Shown: positions 17,869-27,178, counted from the first letter of the stretch. The stretch is 64,000 nucleotides of DNA from Dokdonella_A sp963834755 (GCA_963834755.1 CAWICQ010000003.1:62001-126000), one strand, 5' to 3'. Numbers and translations: made by a program. Notes: generated by a model not told the origin, from the letters alone.

Positions 17869-19893
17869 GTGAGCCTGTTCAACCGCATCCTGATTGCGAA
17901 TCGCGGCGAAATTGCTTGCCGCGTCATCCGCACGTGCCGGCGACTCGGCATCGAGACGGTCGCGGTCTATTCGGAAGCCGACGCCTCCGCGCAGCACGTG
18001 CAGTCTGCCGATCTCGCGCTGCCGATCGGCGGCCCGCGGCCGCAGGACAGTTATCTTCGCGGCGATGCGATCATCGAGGCCGCGCGTCGCACCGGCGCAC
18101 AGGCGATCCACCCGGGATACGGTTTCCTTTCCGAAAACGCCGATTTTGCCGAAGCCGCCGAGCGCGCCGGAATTCGTTTCATCGGACCGAGTGCCGGTTC
18201 GATGCGGCGCATGGGCTCGAAGGCCGGCGCGAAAGATCTGATGGCCGGCCGCGGCGTGCCGGTCGTGCCGGGATACACCGGCGAAAACCAGGACGCCGCG
18301 CTGCTTGCGCGGGAAGCCGCGCGGATTGGTTTTCCGCTGATGATCAAGGCCGCGCACGGCGGCGGCGGCAAGGGCATGCGCATCGTCCGCGCAGCGAACG
18401 AATTCGCGCCGAATCTCGAAAGCTGTCAGCGCGAGGCGAAAAATGCATTCGGACGGGACCGCGTCCTGCTCGAACGTTACATCGAGCGGCCGCGCCATAT
18501 CGAATTCCAGGTTTTCGGCGATACGCACGGAAACATCATCCACCTCAACGAACGTGAATGCTCGGCGCAGCGGCGTTACCAGAAAGTGCTCGAGGAAACG
18601 CCCTCGCCGTTTGTCACGCCGGCGCTGCGCGCGAAGATGGGCGAAGCGGCCGTCGCCGCCGCGCGCGCGCTCGACTACGTCAACGCGGGCACCGTCGAGT
18701 TCATCGTCGGCGAGAACGGCGATTTCTACTTCATGGAGATCAACACGCGTCTGCAGGTCGAGCATCCAGTTACCGAAATGGTGCTCGGCCTCGATCTGGT
18801 CGAGCTTCAATTGCGCGTGGCGGCCGGCGAATCGCTGCCGGCCTCATTGATCGATAAACCCCCGACCGCAGGCGGACACGCGATCGAACTGCGCATCTAC
18901 GCCGAAGACCCCGAGCAAGGTTTCCTGCCCGGTTCGGGCAAGCTCGAACACTTGCGACTGCCCGCACCGAGCGCTCATGTGCGCATCGATTCCGGCGTCG
19001 TCGAAGGCGACATTGTGACGATCTTCTACGATCCGATGATCGCCAAAGTGATCACATGGGACACGACGCGCGAGCTCGCGCTCGTGCGCATGCGCGAGGC
19101 GCTGGCTTCTTGCGATGTCATCGGTCCCAAATCGAATATCGAATTTCTCGAAAACCTCGTGCGGCACCCCGCCGTCGTCGCGGGTCGCATCGATACCGGT
19201 TACCTGGATCGCCATCTCGACGAGTTCGTGCGCGCGCAAGCCGGCGCCAACTCGACGGCGGCGGCAACGACCGCGCTGCTGGCGGCGACGACCGCCTGGC
19301 TCCTGCACGAGGAAGACGTCGGCGCCGAAATCGCGCGCCGTTCGGCGGATCCGTATTCACCGTGGGCGCGTGTCGACGGTTGGCGCCTTGGTCATCCGGG
19401 CAAGCGCATCGTTGCGTTGGCGGATCGCGATGCGCGCCGCGAAACGGCCGTGTACGGCGCCGCCGGTAACTACTCGCTGACGCTGGATGGCGCAACGCAC
19501 ACCATCGTCGACGCGACGCTGACCGATGGTGCGCTCAACGCGGCGATCGACGGCACGACTCGCCGCTGGCGCGTCGATATCGACGGCGATCGCATCAACG
19601 TGCGCGACGACCAACGCCGCCACATTTTCACGCACGCGCCAGCGTTCGCCTACGCGACGCGCGAAACGAACAGCAGCGATCGGATCATCGCGCCGATGCC
19701 GGGCCGCATCGTACTGGTGAAAGCGAAAATCGGTGATGACATCGGCGAAGGCGAAGAACTGCTGGTCATGGAGGCGATGAAGATGGAACTGACCTTGCGC
19801 GCTCCACGCGCCGGACGCATCGAAAGCGTGCAAGCCGTCGCCGGCGAATTCGTCGAGGCCGACGCGTTGCTGGTGCGGCTGGCGGCCGCGTGA
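17869..19893 (+). CDS. liuD: 3-methylcrotonyl-CoA carboxylase, biotin-containing alpha subunit
   Basis: A 674-residue protein with GTG start (GTG AGC CTG TTC). It has the biotin carboxylase domain (ILIANRGEIACRVIRTCRRL; HPGYGFLSENADFAEA; AAHGGGGKGMRIV; the MEINTRLQVEHPVTE motif) and a C-terminal biotinyl domain with MEAMKMELTL, the biotin-accepting lysine being K638. It activates CO2 for carboxylation of methylcrotonyl-CoA in leucine degradation; a propionyl- or acetyl-CoA carboxylase alpha subunit is possible by sequence, but liuC and liuE nearby favour LiuD. The partner carboxyltransferase (liuB) is not in the window. Confidence 0.92.
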   Translation: MSLFNRILIANRGEIACRVIRTCRRLGIETVAVYSEADASAQHVQSADLALPIGGPRPQDSYLRGDAIIEAARRTGAQAIHPGYGFLSENADFAEAAERAGIRFIGPSAGSMRRMGSKAGAKDLMAGRGVPVVPGYTGENQDAALLAREAARIGFPLMIKAAHGGGGKGMRIVRAANEFAPNLESCQREAKNAFGRDRVLLERYIERPRHIEFQVFGDTHGNIIHLNERECSAQRRYQKVLEETPSPFVTPALRAKMGEAAVAAARALDYVNAGTVEFIVGENGDFYFMEINTRLQVEHPVTEMVLGLDLVELQLRVAAGESLPASLIDKPPTAGGHAIELRIYAEDPEQGFLPGSGKLEHLRLPAPSAHVRIDSGVVEGDIVTIFYDPMIAKVITWDTTRELALVRMREALASCDVIGPKSNIEFLENLVRHPAVVAGRIDTGYLDRHLDEFVRAQAGANSTAAATTALLAATTAWLLHEEDVGAEIARRSADPYSPWARVDGWRLGHPGKRIVALADRDARRETAVYGAAGNYSLTLDGATHTIVDATLTDGALNAAIDGTTRRWRVDIDGDRINVRDDQRRHIFTHAPAFAYATRETNSSDRIIAPMPGRIVLVKAKIGDDIGEGEELLVMEAMKMELTLRAPRAGRIESVQAVAGEFVEADALLVRLAAA

Positions 19894-19897
19894 GGCC

Positions 19898-20212
19898 ATG
19901 GTCGCGACGATCGGGCGCTTCCGCGTGCGCGATGTATCGATCGCCACTTTCGAGCGCGCAGATGCCGTCGATGGCGATGGGGCGCCGCTCTTCGCGCACG
20001 CGCCGGGCTTCGCCGGTAACGGACTCTTGAACCTCCACCGCGAGCCAGCCGTCTACGTCACCATCGATCGCTGGCGGACCGAAGCCGACTTTCACGCGGC
20101 CCAGCGCGCGTTCGAACCCGATTACGCCGCGCTTGATCGCCGCTGCGGCGCCTACACATCCGAGGAAATCTCGGCTCGGCCTGCATTCCATACTCGACTG
20201 ACGCCACCATGA
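19898..20212 (+). CDS. Small ABM-like (dimeric alpha/beta-barrel) protein
   Basis: A 104-residue protein beginning MVATIGRFRVRDVSIATFER. The core AVYVTIDRWRTEADFHAAQR followed by a helix fits the dimeric ferredoxin-like barrel of antibiotic-biosynthesis-monooxygenase-like proteins, though the N-terminal half is atypical. No catalytic residues can be named. It starts four bases after liuD and its stop overlaps the next start, so it belongs to the liuD-liuE transcript. Confidence 0.65.
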   Translation: MVATIGRFRVRDVSIATFERADAVDGDGAPLFAHAPGFAGNGLLNLHREPAVYVTIDRWRTEADFHAAQRAFEPDYAALDRRCGAYTSEEISARPAFHTRLTPP

Positions 20213-20865
20213 CCTTGCATCGCACGTTTGCCGCCATTTTCGTGCTCGCACTCGCGGGCTGCGTCGAAACCCGTTTCGAATCGCCGATCGGCGACAACAT
20301 CGAGACCTGCGATGCGCGCTGGAAAGGCGTCTGGACCGAAGCCGACGAGGCCAACCACAATCGCCCGGGCGACACCGTCGCGTTCTTCGTCGACGATGAT
20401 TGCAAGTTCATCGTGCTCGACGATCCGGACAAGGACGGCGCGCGGAAAGAGACTTACGTGCCGGTGAACTACGTGCACGCCGACGGCAAGGATTACGTCG
20501 TCGTCGCCGATACGTCTCTGAAACCGCTTGCCGACATCAAGCCGCCGCACGGCGTGACCCCGCCGCCGGAGAAATCGTATTACTTCGCGCGCTATACGCT
20601 GCGCCGCGACCGGCTCGATATCTATCAGGTCGACGACGAACGCATGGCGAAACTCGTGGTCGACCGCGTGATCGACGGCACCGTCGACAAGACGCAGAAC
20701 GAACTTCACGTGTATGTGCACGGTTCGCGCGCGGAGATGCTCGCGCTGGTGCGTTCGCGCGCGATCTTCAAGGACAAGCCGACGCGCTTCGTACGCAGCA
20801 CGCAGACACTCGAGGATCTCCAGAAGTCGCTGCACCGCGTCGCGCCGGCAAAGGCAACGCCGTGA
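20209..20865 (+). CDS. Predicted lipoprotein of unknown function in the liu operon
   Basis: A 218-residue protein with a signal peptide and lipobox (MTLHRTFAAIFVLALAGC; Cys18), so it should be anchored in the outer or inner membrane facing the periplasm. The mature part starts VETRFESPIGDNIETCDARW and contains AFFVDDDCKFIVLDDPDKDG and SYYFARYTLRRDRLDIYQVD. I do not recognise the family. ATG overlaps the previous stop, and its own TGA overlaps the GTG of liuE, so it is translationally coupled to leucine-degradation genes. Confidence 0.75.
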   Translation: MTLHRTFAAIFVLALAGCVETRFESPIGDNIETCDARWKGVWTEADEANHNRPGDTVAFFVDDDCKFIVLDDPDKDGARKETYVPVNYVHADGKDYVVVADTSLKPLADIKPPHGVTPPPEKSYYFARYTLRRDRLDIYQVDDERMAKLVVDRVIDGTVDKTQNELHVYVHGSRAEMLALVRSRAIFKDKPTRFVRSTQTLEDLQKSLHRVAPAKATP

Positions 20866-21758
20866 GCGCGATGCCGTCCGCCGTCCGCATCGTCGAAGTC
20901 GGCGCGCGCGATGGTCTGCAGAACGAGAAGACCATCATCCCGACGCCGGTGAAGATCGAACTGATCGATCGGCTCTCGGCCACCGGTTTGCGCACGATCG
21001 AGGCGACCAGTTTCGTGAGCCCGAAATGGGTGCCGCAACTCGCCGACGCCGCGGAAGTCTTCGCTGCGATAAATAAGCGGCCGGGCGTCAACTATCCGGT
21101 GCTCGTGCCGAATCTGCAAGGCTATGAACGCGCGCGCGCCGCCGGTGCCGAAGAAGTCGCAGTGTTCACCGCGGCGAGCGAGGCGTTCAACCGCAAAAAC
21201 ATCAACGCGTCGATCGACGAATCGATCGAACGCTTCGCGCCGGTGCTGGAGCGCGCGCAGGCCGACCGGGTCAAGGTGCGCGGCTACGTATCGACCGTGC
21301 TCGGCTGCCCGTATCAGGGCGACGTTCCGCTCGCCGATGTCGTGCGTGTGGCGAAACGCATGCACGCACTCGGCTGCTACGAGATTTCGCTCGGCGACAC
21401 GATCGGCATCGGCACGCCGACGAAAGCTCGCGCGATGTTGCGCGCGGTTGCCGCCGAGATCCCGATCGATGCGCTCGCCGTGCATTTCCACGACACGCGC
21501 GGGCAGGCGCTCGCGAACATCCTCGCCTGCCTCGAAGAAGGCGTCGCGGTGGTCGACAGCTCGGTGTCCGGCACCGGCGGGTGCCCGTATGCGAATGGCG
21601 CGACCGGGAATGTGGCCAGCGAAGATGTTGTGTACATGCTCGAAGGGATGGGCATCGGGACCGGTGTCGATCTTGGTGCGCTTATCGAGACGGGGTTGTG
21701 GTTGAGCGTGCAGTTGGGGCGGGAGACGTCCAGCAAGGTTGCGCGGGCGCGGGGTTAA
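20862..21758 (+). CDS. liuE: Hydroxymethylglutaryl-CoA lyase
   Basis: From the GTG at 20862 (overlapping the preceding stop as GTGA) the product has 298 residues; an ATG at 20871 is an alternative. VRIVEVGARDGLQNEKTIIP carries the metal and substrate residues of the DRE-TIM family, YVSTVLGCPYQGDV and AVHFHDTRGQALANIL follow, and SGTGGCPYANGATGNVASED holds the catalytic Cys. It cleaves HMG-CoA to acetyl-CoA and acetoacetate, ending the leucine pathway. Repeat copy B begins 32 bases after its stop. Confidence 0.95.
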   Translation: MSAMPSAVRIVEVGARDGLQNEKTIIPTPVKIELIDRLSATGLRTIEATSFVSPKWVPQLADAAEVFAAINKRPGVNYPVLVPNLQGYERARAAGAEEVAVFTAASEAFNRKNINASIDESIERFAPVLERAQADRVKVRGYVSTVLGCPYQGDVPLADVVRVAKRMHALGCYEISLGDTIGIGTPTKARAMLRAVAAEIPIDALAVHFHDTRGQALANILACLEEGVAVVDSSVSGTGGCPYANGATGNVASEDVVYMLEGMGIGTGVDLGALIETGLWLSVQLGRETSSKVARARG

Positions 21759-21790
21759 CTTTTTTTGTTCGTTTTGTTTGTAGTGTTCTT

Positions 21791-22453
21791 CGGCGTTTCG
21801 CGAGGACGGACTCACGTCCGTGTGTGTTTCCGTCCGCCTTCCTGGCGGCCGGATCACTTTCTCTTGCTTGTGCAAGAGAAAGTAACCAAAGAGAACACAC
21901 CCTCGGTGTCGCGCCCTTCGCTCCGCGAAGGGTTCGCTACGGGCGGCCGGGGTTCGGCTGACGAGGCATCCTGCCTCGCAGCCGAATGAGCGCGCTCCCT
22001 CGCGCTCACCCGCGCGGAGCGCGGGCCTATCCGTCCGCCCTTCGCCGCGGCATAGAGGGCCCCAAGGTCAACAGCGAAGCCAGGGCAAAAGCGCTGGTCC
22101 GGGACGATGACGTCTGAGCTCCACCGGGTTGCCTTCGCTTTCGCCTCTGCGGCCAGGGATGGCCGCGCTCTGCTCCTACGGGGTCCCGCTCGGCCGCGGC
22201 GAGGGCGCGGAGGACAAAGCCCGTAGGGGCGCGCGCACGATGCGCGCGCGTTCGCTGTCAGGCCACGGATGGCCTGTCAGCGAACCTCCGAAGCGACCTC
22301 GCGTAGGCGTCGGGCACGATGCCCGGCGACCGCGGCCGTGTGGGTGCCCTTCTCTTTGGTTACTTTCTCTTGGGCAAGCAAGAGAAAGTGACCCGCTCGC
22401 AGGGATGCGAGCGGAAAACCACACGGACGTGAGTCGGTTCTCGCGAAACGCCG
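21791..22453. repeat. Structured repeat with about 110-bp terminal inverted repeats, copy B
   Basis: The left end CGGCGTTTCGCGAGGACGGA and the right end TCTCGCGAAACGCCG mirror each other; matching continues for about 110 bases on each side, including GACTCACGTCCGTGTG and CAAGAGAAAGTAACCAAAGA. Each arm contains a hairpin ACTTTCTCTTG/CAAGAGAAAGT (right arm: 22362-22372 and 22379-22389). A central hairpin TTCGCTGT CAGGCC ACGGAT GGCCTG TCAGCGAA corresponds to one in copy A with different stem bases. It fills most of the 781-base gap 21759-22539. No transposase is encoded. Confidence 0.85.
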
Positions 22454-22483
22454 AACCCGATCGACACACAGAAACAAAACACC

Positions 22484-22513
22484 AAAAACGAAACGGCCGG
22501 CATAACGCCGGCC
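22484..22513 (-). terminator. Rho-independent terminator for the outer-membrane protein gene
   Basis: GGCCGGC (22495-22501) pairs with GCCGGCC (22507-22513) around a five-base loop; read on the minus strand it is followed by GTTTCGTTTTTGG. It lies 27 bases past the stop of the minus-strand gene at 22540. Confidence 0.65.
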
Positions 22514-22539
22514 GCCTCAAACCATCCAAAACCCGAAAA

Positions 22540-23745
22540 TCAGAACCCAACCGCCCAGAGCGCTTCGAACTCGAGTTGACTCGCCGTCGAGTTATCGCGC
22601 GTGTGATACGCGGGCATCATCAACAGGTACGGCGACGAGGCGTAGCTCGCCGCAAAGCTCATGCGCGCGTTCGAGCCCAGCGCCCGCGACCAGCCGACCG
22701 ATACCATGTCGTTCGCCGTGTCGGGTGCCAGCGCGTGTTCGAGCAGCACGGATGTAGGCAACGGTTGCTGACGCGTCGTATAGCGCAATTCCAGATTGCC
22801 GATGTCGTCGTCGTGGACGGTCCAGCCGAGGCTGTACACGGTGAGATCGCGCCATGCGAACACCGGGCTCGCACCGTCGCCGAGCAGTGCGAGGAAGCGC
22901 GTCGGCAGCGACGGGCTCGTGAACGGCGTGATCTCGCTGTACATCACGCGCTGCACGCCGACGTCGACGCCGAACATCGGCGTCAGCGAATAGCTCAACG
23001 CGACGCTCGCGTTGGCCGGAATATCGAAATCGCCCGGATCGGAGAACACGCCGCGATAATTCGCGAACGAATCCATGCCGACGCGCGACTGGTACGCGGC
23101 GCCCCAGTGCAGCCGATCGCTCAGCGGTCCACCGACGTCGACGCGCGCGCCGGCGCCGTAAGACGTGTTGATCTTGTCGGACCACGTCGGCGGCAACACG
23201 CCGCCGCCCTGCACTTGCGCAATGCCCATGTCGAGGCTTGCGAAACGCTGATAGGCAAGCACGGCGGAAAGTCTCGCGACGCTGCCGTCATCCCACTGCT
23301 GCACCAGCGAAGGCGTAACGACGGTGCGCTCGACACCGCTTTGCGGAACGCCGAGCGTGCTCGCGGCTTGATCGGGCAAGCGGCTCGGCGTATCGGAAAC
23401 CATGCCGGATGCGATCGAGAGCGCGACGTGTGTATTCGACCTGTCGCTCATCGAGAAAAGCGGCGGCATGTCCAGCCGTTCGCCGTAGCGATCGAGAACG
23501 CGCGGCGGCGCATTTGTCGCCGGCAGGACGGCCCAGGAAAATTGTGGCGTGATGCTGGCGAGCGCGTAGTCGTGCCAACGCGTGAGCACCGATTCGCTCG
23601 CTTCGGCGAATGCTTTGGAGACAGCCGTGCTCGACGTGGCCGCGCTCTGCGCGCACGTGGCGGAGTTGGAATAGAAAAGGAGGAGCGCGGGCACGGCGGC
23701 CAGCGCTCCCACCCATCTCCCTGTCATCGCTGTTGCCCGCTGCAT
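22540..23745 (-). CDS. Predicted outer-membrane beta-barrel protein
   Basis: A 401-residue protein with a signal peptide (MTGRWVGALAAVPALLLFYS...ATCAQ). The rest alternates hydrophobic and polar residues in amphipathic strands, for example ARLSAVLAYQRFASLDMGIA and ANASVALSYSLTPMFGVDVG, and ends in ...EALWAVGF with a terminal Phe, as expected for BAM-inserted barrels. It resembles FadL/OmpP1-type transporters in size and layout, but I see no clear family motif. Two starts are possible, ATG at 23745 or the in-frame ATG six codons later. A terminator follows the gene. Confidence 0.8.
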   Translation of the reverse strand: MQRATAMTGRWVGALAAVPALLLFYSNSATCAQSAATSSTAVSKAFAEASESVLTRWHDYALASITPQFSWAVLPATNAPPRVLDRYGERLDMPPLFSMSDRSNTHVALSIASGMVSDTPSRLPDQAASTLGVPQSGVERTVVTPSLVQQWDDGSVARLSAVLAYQRFASLDMGIAQVQGGGVLPPTWSDKINTSYGAGARVDVGGPLSDRLHWGAAYQSRVGMDSFANYRGVFSDPGDFDIPANASVALSYSLTPMFGVDVGVQRVMYSEITPFTSPSLPTRFLALLGDGASPVFAWRDLTVYSLGWTVHDDDIGNLELRYTTRQQPLPTSVLLEHALAPDTANDMVSVGWSRALGSNARMSFAASYASSPYLLMMPAYHTRDNSTASQLEFEALWAVGF

Positions 23746-23943
23746 TGCCCTGTGCCGCAGGTCTCTATTGTTGTGGTGTTATTCCGCCGGGATTTTGGCG
23801 AAAATGCAACACGGGGTCAAGCGATTTGCGTCACAAGATTTGATCCTAAGGCCTTTATCCTGCTGGCAAATGACCGCCACGGTTCCGTCGCAACTTTCGA
23901 GACCGATTCGAGTGAATTCTCGTGCTTGTTGTGACCTTGCAAC

Positions 23944-24768
23944 ATGACGCGGCGCGACGTGCGCCTGCCGGCCGTGCTCATCGTCGCCGGTTCCGATTCC
24001 GGAGGCGGCGCTGGAATTCAAGCCGACCTCCGAACGATTGCCGCGCACGGCGTGCATGGGACCTGCGTCATCACGGCCATCACAGCGCAGAACTCGCGCG
24101 AAGTCCGGGCGATCGAGCCGCTCGCGCCAACGGTCGTCGCCGCGCAAATCGACGCGATCCTGGCCGATTTCCGCATTCGATCGATCAAGATCGGCATGCT
24201 CGCGACGCCGGCGATCGTGCGTACGGTCGCCGGTGCTCTCGCGCGTCACCCGCGCATCAAAGTCGTCCTCGACCCGGTCCTGGTCGCGACGACCGGTGCC
24301 CGCCTCGGGCGCGGTGATCTGGCGACAGCGCTGCGGCGCCATCTGCTGCCGCGCGCGGACCTGCTGACACCGAACGTGCCCGAGGCCGAAAGCCTGCTCG
24401 GGCGCAGGCTGCGCAACGCGGGCGACCTGCCATTCGCCGCGGACGATCTCATGGCGCTCGGCGCGCGCGCGGTCCTGCTGAAAGGCGGGCATTTGCCCGG
24501 GCGTCGCGTGTCGGATCTTCTGGTGACCCGCGACGGCCGGCAACACTGGTTCCATCACGCGCGGATTCCGGCGGTAGGCCACGGCACCGGGTGCACGTTG
24601 TCTTCGGCGATCGCGGCACGTCTCGCCCTCGGCGATGCGATGGAGATGGCGGTCGCCGAAGGAATCGAATATGTGAATCGCGCGCTGCGCGCGGGTTATC
24701 GCCCCGGACTCGGGCGCCTGCGATTCCTCGATCATCAGGGCGCTCGACCGAAACTCGCGAAGCGCTGA
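23944..24768 (+). CDS. thiD: Hydroxymethylpyrimidine/phosphomethylpyrimidine kinase
   Basis: A 274-residue ribokinase-fold enzyme that phosphorylates HMP and HMP-phosphate for thiamine synthesis. Motifs: VAGSDSGGGAGIQADLRT at the N-terminus, VLDPVLVATTGA, LTPNVPEAESLLG, and HGTGCTLSSAIAARLA with the conserved anion-hole Cys. The gene stands alone; no other thi gene is near and no TPP riboswitch was recognised upstream. It converges with icd, leaving only 28 bases between the stops. Confidence 0.94.
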   Translation: MTRRDVRLPAVLIVAGSDSGGGAGIQADLRTIAAHGVHGTCVITAITAQNSREVRAIEPLAPTVVAAQIDAILADFRIRSIKIGMLATPAIVRTVAGALARHPRIKVVLDPVLVATTGARLGRGDLATALRRHLLPRADLLTPNVPEAESLLGRRLRNAGDLPFAADDLMALGARAVLLKGGHLPGRRVSDLLVTRDGRQHWFHHARIPAVGHGTGCTLSSAIAARLALGDAMEMAVAEGIEYVNRALRAGYRPGLGRLRFLDHQGARPKLAKR

Positions 24769-24796
24769 ATCACGCGACGCCAAGCGCGCCGACGAC

Positions 24797-25810
24797 TCAG
24801 CCTCTGACGCGTTCCACCAGCGCATCGGCGAACGTGGTCGTGGTGCCGGTCCCGCCGAGATCGGGCGTCGTGCGATCGCGTTTTTCGAGTGCATCGCGTA
24901 CGGCCGCACGCACGCGCGCCGCCTCGCCGCCGAAGCCGAGATGATCGAGCATCTGCGCCGCGCCGAGAATCAACGCGCACGGATTCGCGATGCCTTTTCC
25001 GGCGATGTCCGGCGCCGAGCCGTGCACCGCTTCGAAGATCGCAGCTTCGGTGCCGATGTTGGCGCCCGGAGCGAGCCCGAGACCGCCGACCAGGCCGGCG
25101 CAGAGATCGGAAATGATGTCGCCGAAGAGATTGGTGGTGACGATCACGTCGAACTGCTCGGGACGCATCACGAGCTGCATGCAGCAGTTGTCGACGATCA
25201 GCTCGTTGGCTTCGATCTCGGGATACTGGGCGGCGACTTCGCGCGCGACCTTGAGGAACAGTCCGGACGTCGATTTCAGGATGTTCGCCTTGTGCACGAT
25301 CGTGACCTTGCGCCGGCCGACGTTGCGTGCGAGATCGAACGCGTAGCGCACGATGCGCTCGGAGCCGCGACGGGTGACTTTCTGCGTCAACGTCGCGGTC
25401 TCGCCGTCGGCGGACAGTTGCTGGCCCTCGCCGATATAGGCGCCTTCGGTGTTTTCACGCACGGTGATGAGATCGACGCCGTCCGGAAAGTGCGATTTGG
25501 TGTTCGGAAACGAAATCGCCGGCCGCACGTTCGCGTAGAGATCGAAGCGCTTGCGCAGCTCGACATTGAGCGAGCTGAAGCCGTTGGCGACCGGCGTCAT
25601 CAACGGACCCTTCAACGCCACGCGATGATGGGCGATCGCATCGAGCGTCGCCTGCGGCAGAAGCTCTCCGAGCTTCTCCAGCGCACCGACGCCGGCCTCG
25701 ACGAATTCATAGCGCAGGCCAACGCCGAGCGCATCGAGAACGCGCAGGGTCGCTTCGGTGATTTCCGGGCCGATGCCGTCGCCACGGATGACCGCGATGG
25801 TCTTGCTCAT
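24797..25810 (-). CDS. icd: Isocitrate dehydrogenase, NAD-dependent type
   Basis: A 337-residue member of the isocitrate/isopropylmalate dehydrogenase family beginning MSKTIAVIRGDGIGPEITEA. The substrate-loop segment NGFSSLNVELRKRFDLYANV with conserved Ser, ITVRENTEGAYIGEGQQ and NLFGDIISDLCAGLVGGLGL are present, and HGSAPDIAGKGIANP lies in the cofactor region. The sequence resembles eukaryotic NAD-IDH subunits rather than E. coli Icd, as in several Xanthomonadales. It makes 2-oxoglutarate in the TCA cycle. Isopropylmalate dehydrogenase is less likely given the ANVRPAISFPN segment and lack of leu genes. Confidence 0.88.
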   Translation of the reverse strand: MSKTIAVIRGDGIGPEITEATLRVLDALGVGLRYEFVEAGVGALEKLGELLPQATLDAIAHHRVALKGPLMTPVANGFSSLNVELRKRFDLYANVRPAISFPNTKSHFPDGVDLITVRENTEGAYIGEGQQLSADGETATLTQKVTRRGSERIVRYAFDLARNVGRRKVTIVHKANILKSTSGLFLKVAREVAAQYPEIEANELIVDNCCMQLVMRPEQFDVIVTTNLFGDIISDLCAGLVGGLGLAPGANIGTEAAIFEAVHGSAPDIAGKGIANPCALILGAAQMLDHLGFGGEAARVRAAVRDALEKRDRTTPDLGGTGTTTTFADALVERVRG

Positions 25811-26012
25811 GAGGCAGGAATGCTCCAGCAGCCGACGCTCTCGGCACCCCGCCTACGCCGTGCCGTGGCCACGGAACGCCGCGGCGATTTGGCGCCGAGG
25901 GGAGGATGGGCGAGAATGAACGTCTCGGTCGATGCCGCCTACGATCCTCAGCACCATACCGGGCCCCGCTCCGGCTGCTTCAGAGGGTGCGGGGACCGCG
26001 GATTATCCGGAA

Positions 26013-27116
26013 ATGCCGTTGCGCTGTACACGCCACATCCTGTTTGCCCTCGCCGCGCTCGTGATGGCCTCGACGACGCATGCGTTCGCTGCCGCCGCCG
26101 ATGGCGCGTTGCTGCATGTCACGCTCGAACCGCAGTTCACCGGCACCGCGGTGACGCCCAGAGTCGGCATCAGCGGAACCGCGCCGATCGGCTGCGCGCC
26201 CAAGATCGGCCACGTGACGCTCGACGGCGCCGACCTCAGCATCGAGCTCGCATTGCCTGCGACGCGCTGCAAGCGGCAGCAGAGGGCTTCGTTCCGGCTG
26301 CTGGTCGATCCGGCGAGCGCCGCAGGAATGCACGTGCTGCCGCCGCAGGTGTACCGCGTGCACGTCTTCACGGGGGCGGGCGCCAGCACGCGCCTCGTCG
26401 CATTTGCGCTGATCGATACTGCCGCGCCGTCGCTCGCGCCGATCCCGGAAAACGGGTTCTGGTGGACGCAGGCGGGCGCCGACAGTGGCGCCGCGACCGG
26501 CACCGGCATGAGTCTCGAATTCCAGGAAAACCAGCTGGCTGTAAGCGTGCTCGGATTCAGTCCAACCGGCGCGCCGACCTGGTATTTCGGCAGCGCGCCG
26601 CTCGGCGGCCGCGTCGCGCGGATCGCGCTGGTGCAGCTGGCGAACGGCGAAGACTGGTTTTCCGCCGTCGGCACGCAACCCGATGTGCAGGCGGGCCCGC
26701 ATCTCGAAATCGAATTCCTCTCGCCGACGCGTGCGGAGGCTTATCTCGTGCGCAGCGACGACGAAGGCAATGTTCAGGCCCGCGGGCTGGCCCTGTCGCG
26801 CTCGGCGTTCACGACGGGTCCGGCAGGAACGTCCTGGGTAGGACGTTGGGTTCTCGTACCCGAAGACGGCGGAAACACGCGCCTTTTCGACTTCGCGGCG
26901 CCGAGCAATCACGACGCGGAAAGTTTCCGGCTGGTCGATGCGGCGAACGATGCCGCGCTCGATTGCAGGCTCGTCGCGGGTACGCAGCAGGCGGACGTGT
27001 GCACTTTGTCGGCCGGCGCCGGTGTCATTGCCGATTTCGATCAGGTGGGATACGACCGGTTTTCGGGCCACGGCGCAAATGGCTCGCCGGTGCAGTTGTT
27101 GCGCGTGCCGCGCTGA
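26013..27116 (+). CDS. Secreted protein with a GxWW...TGxP-WY domain, function unknown
   Basis: The ATG at 26013, preceded by CCGGAA, gives a 367-residue protein with a clean signal peptide (HILFALAALVMASTTHAFA); an upstream ATG at 25932 adds 27 unlikely residues. The middle holds ENGFWWTQAGADSGAATGTG then LEFQENQLAVSVLGFSPTG and APTWYFGSAPL, a beta-rich domain with conserved aromatic residues also present in the gene at 28462 inside the nearby insert. Function is unknown. No operon partner is evident. Confidence 0.75.
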   Translation: MPLRCTRHILFALAALVMASTTHAFAAAADGALLHVTLEPQFTGTAVTPRVGISGTAPIGCAPKIGHVTLDGADLSIELALPATRCKRQQRASFRLLVDPASAAGMHVLPPQVYRVHVFTGAGASTRLVAFALIDTAAPSLAPIPENGFWWTQAGADSGAATGTGMSLEFQENQLAVSVLGFSPTGAPTWYFGSAPLGGRVARIALVQLANGEDWFSAVGTQPDVQAGPHLEIEFLSPTRAEAYLVRSDDEGNVQARGLALSRSAFTTGPAGTSWVGRWVLVPEDGGNTRLFDFAAPSNHDAESFRLVDAANDAALDCRLVAGTQQADVCTLSAGAGVIADFDQVGYDRFSGHGANGSPVQLLRVPR

Positions 27117-27119
27117 CGT

Positions 27120-27178
27120 GTCGCACTGCGCTCACCCGCGCCTGCGGCGCGACCTCTCCGGCAAGCGGCAGAGGTGAA
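27120..27178. repeat. Degenerate CTCTCCGGC-type repeat
   Basis: GCGCTCACCCGCGCCTGCGGCGCG and GACCTCTCCGGCAAGCGGCAGAGGT resemble the hairpin family at 8459. It separates two convergent genes. Confidence 0.5.

Noticed and set aside
22129..23934. 601-codon plus-strand frame through repeat copy B and the barrel gene
   Set aside because: It crosses a repeat and is antisense to a gene with a signal peptide and terminator.
23746..23943. TPP riboswitch upstream of thiD
   Set aside because: No CTGAGA or ACCTGA-type thi-box elements were found.
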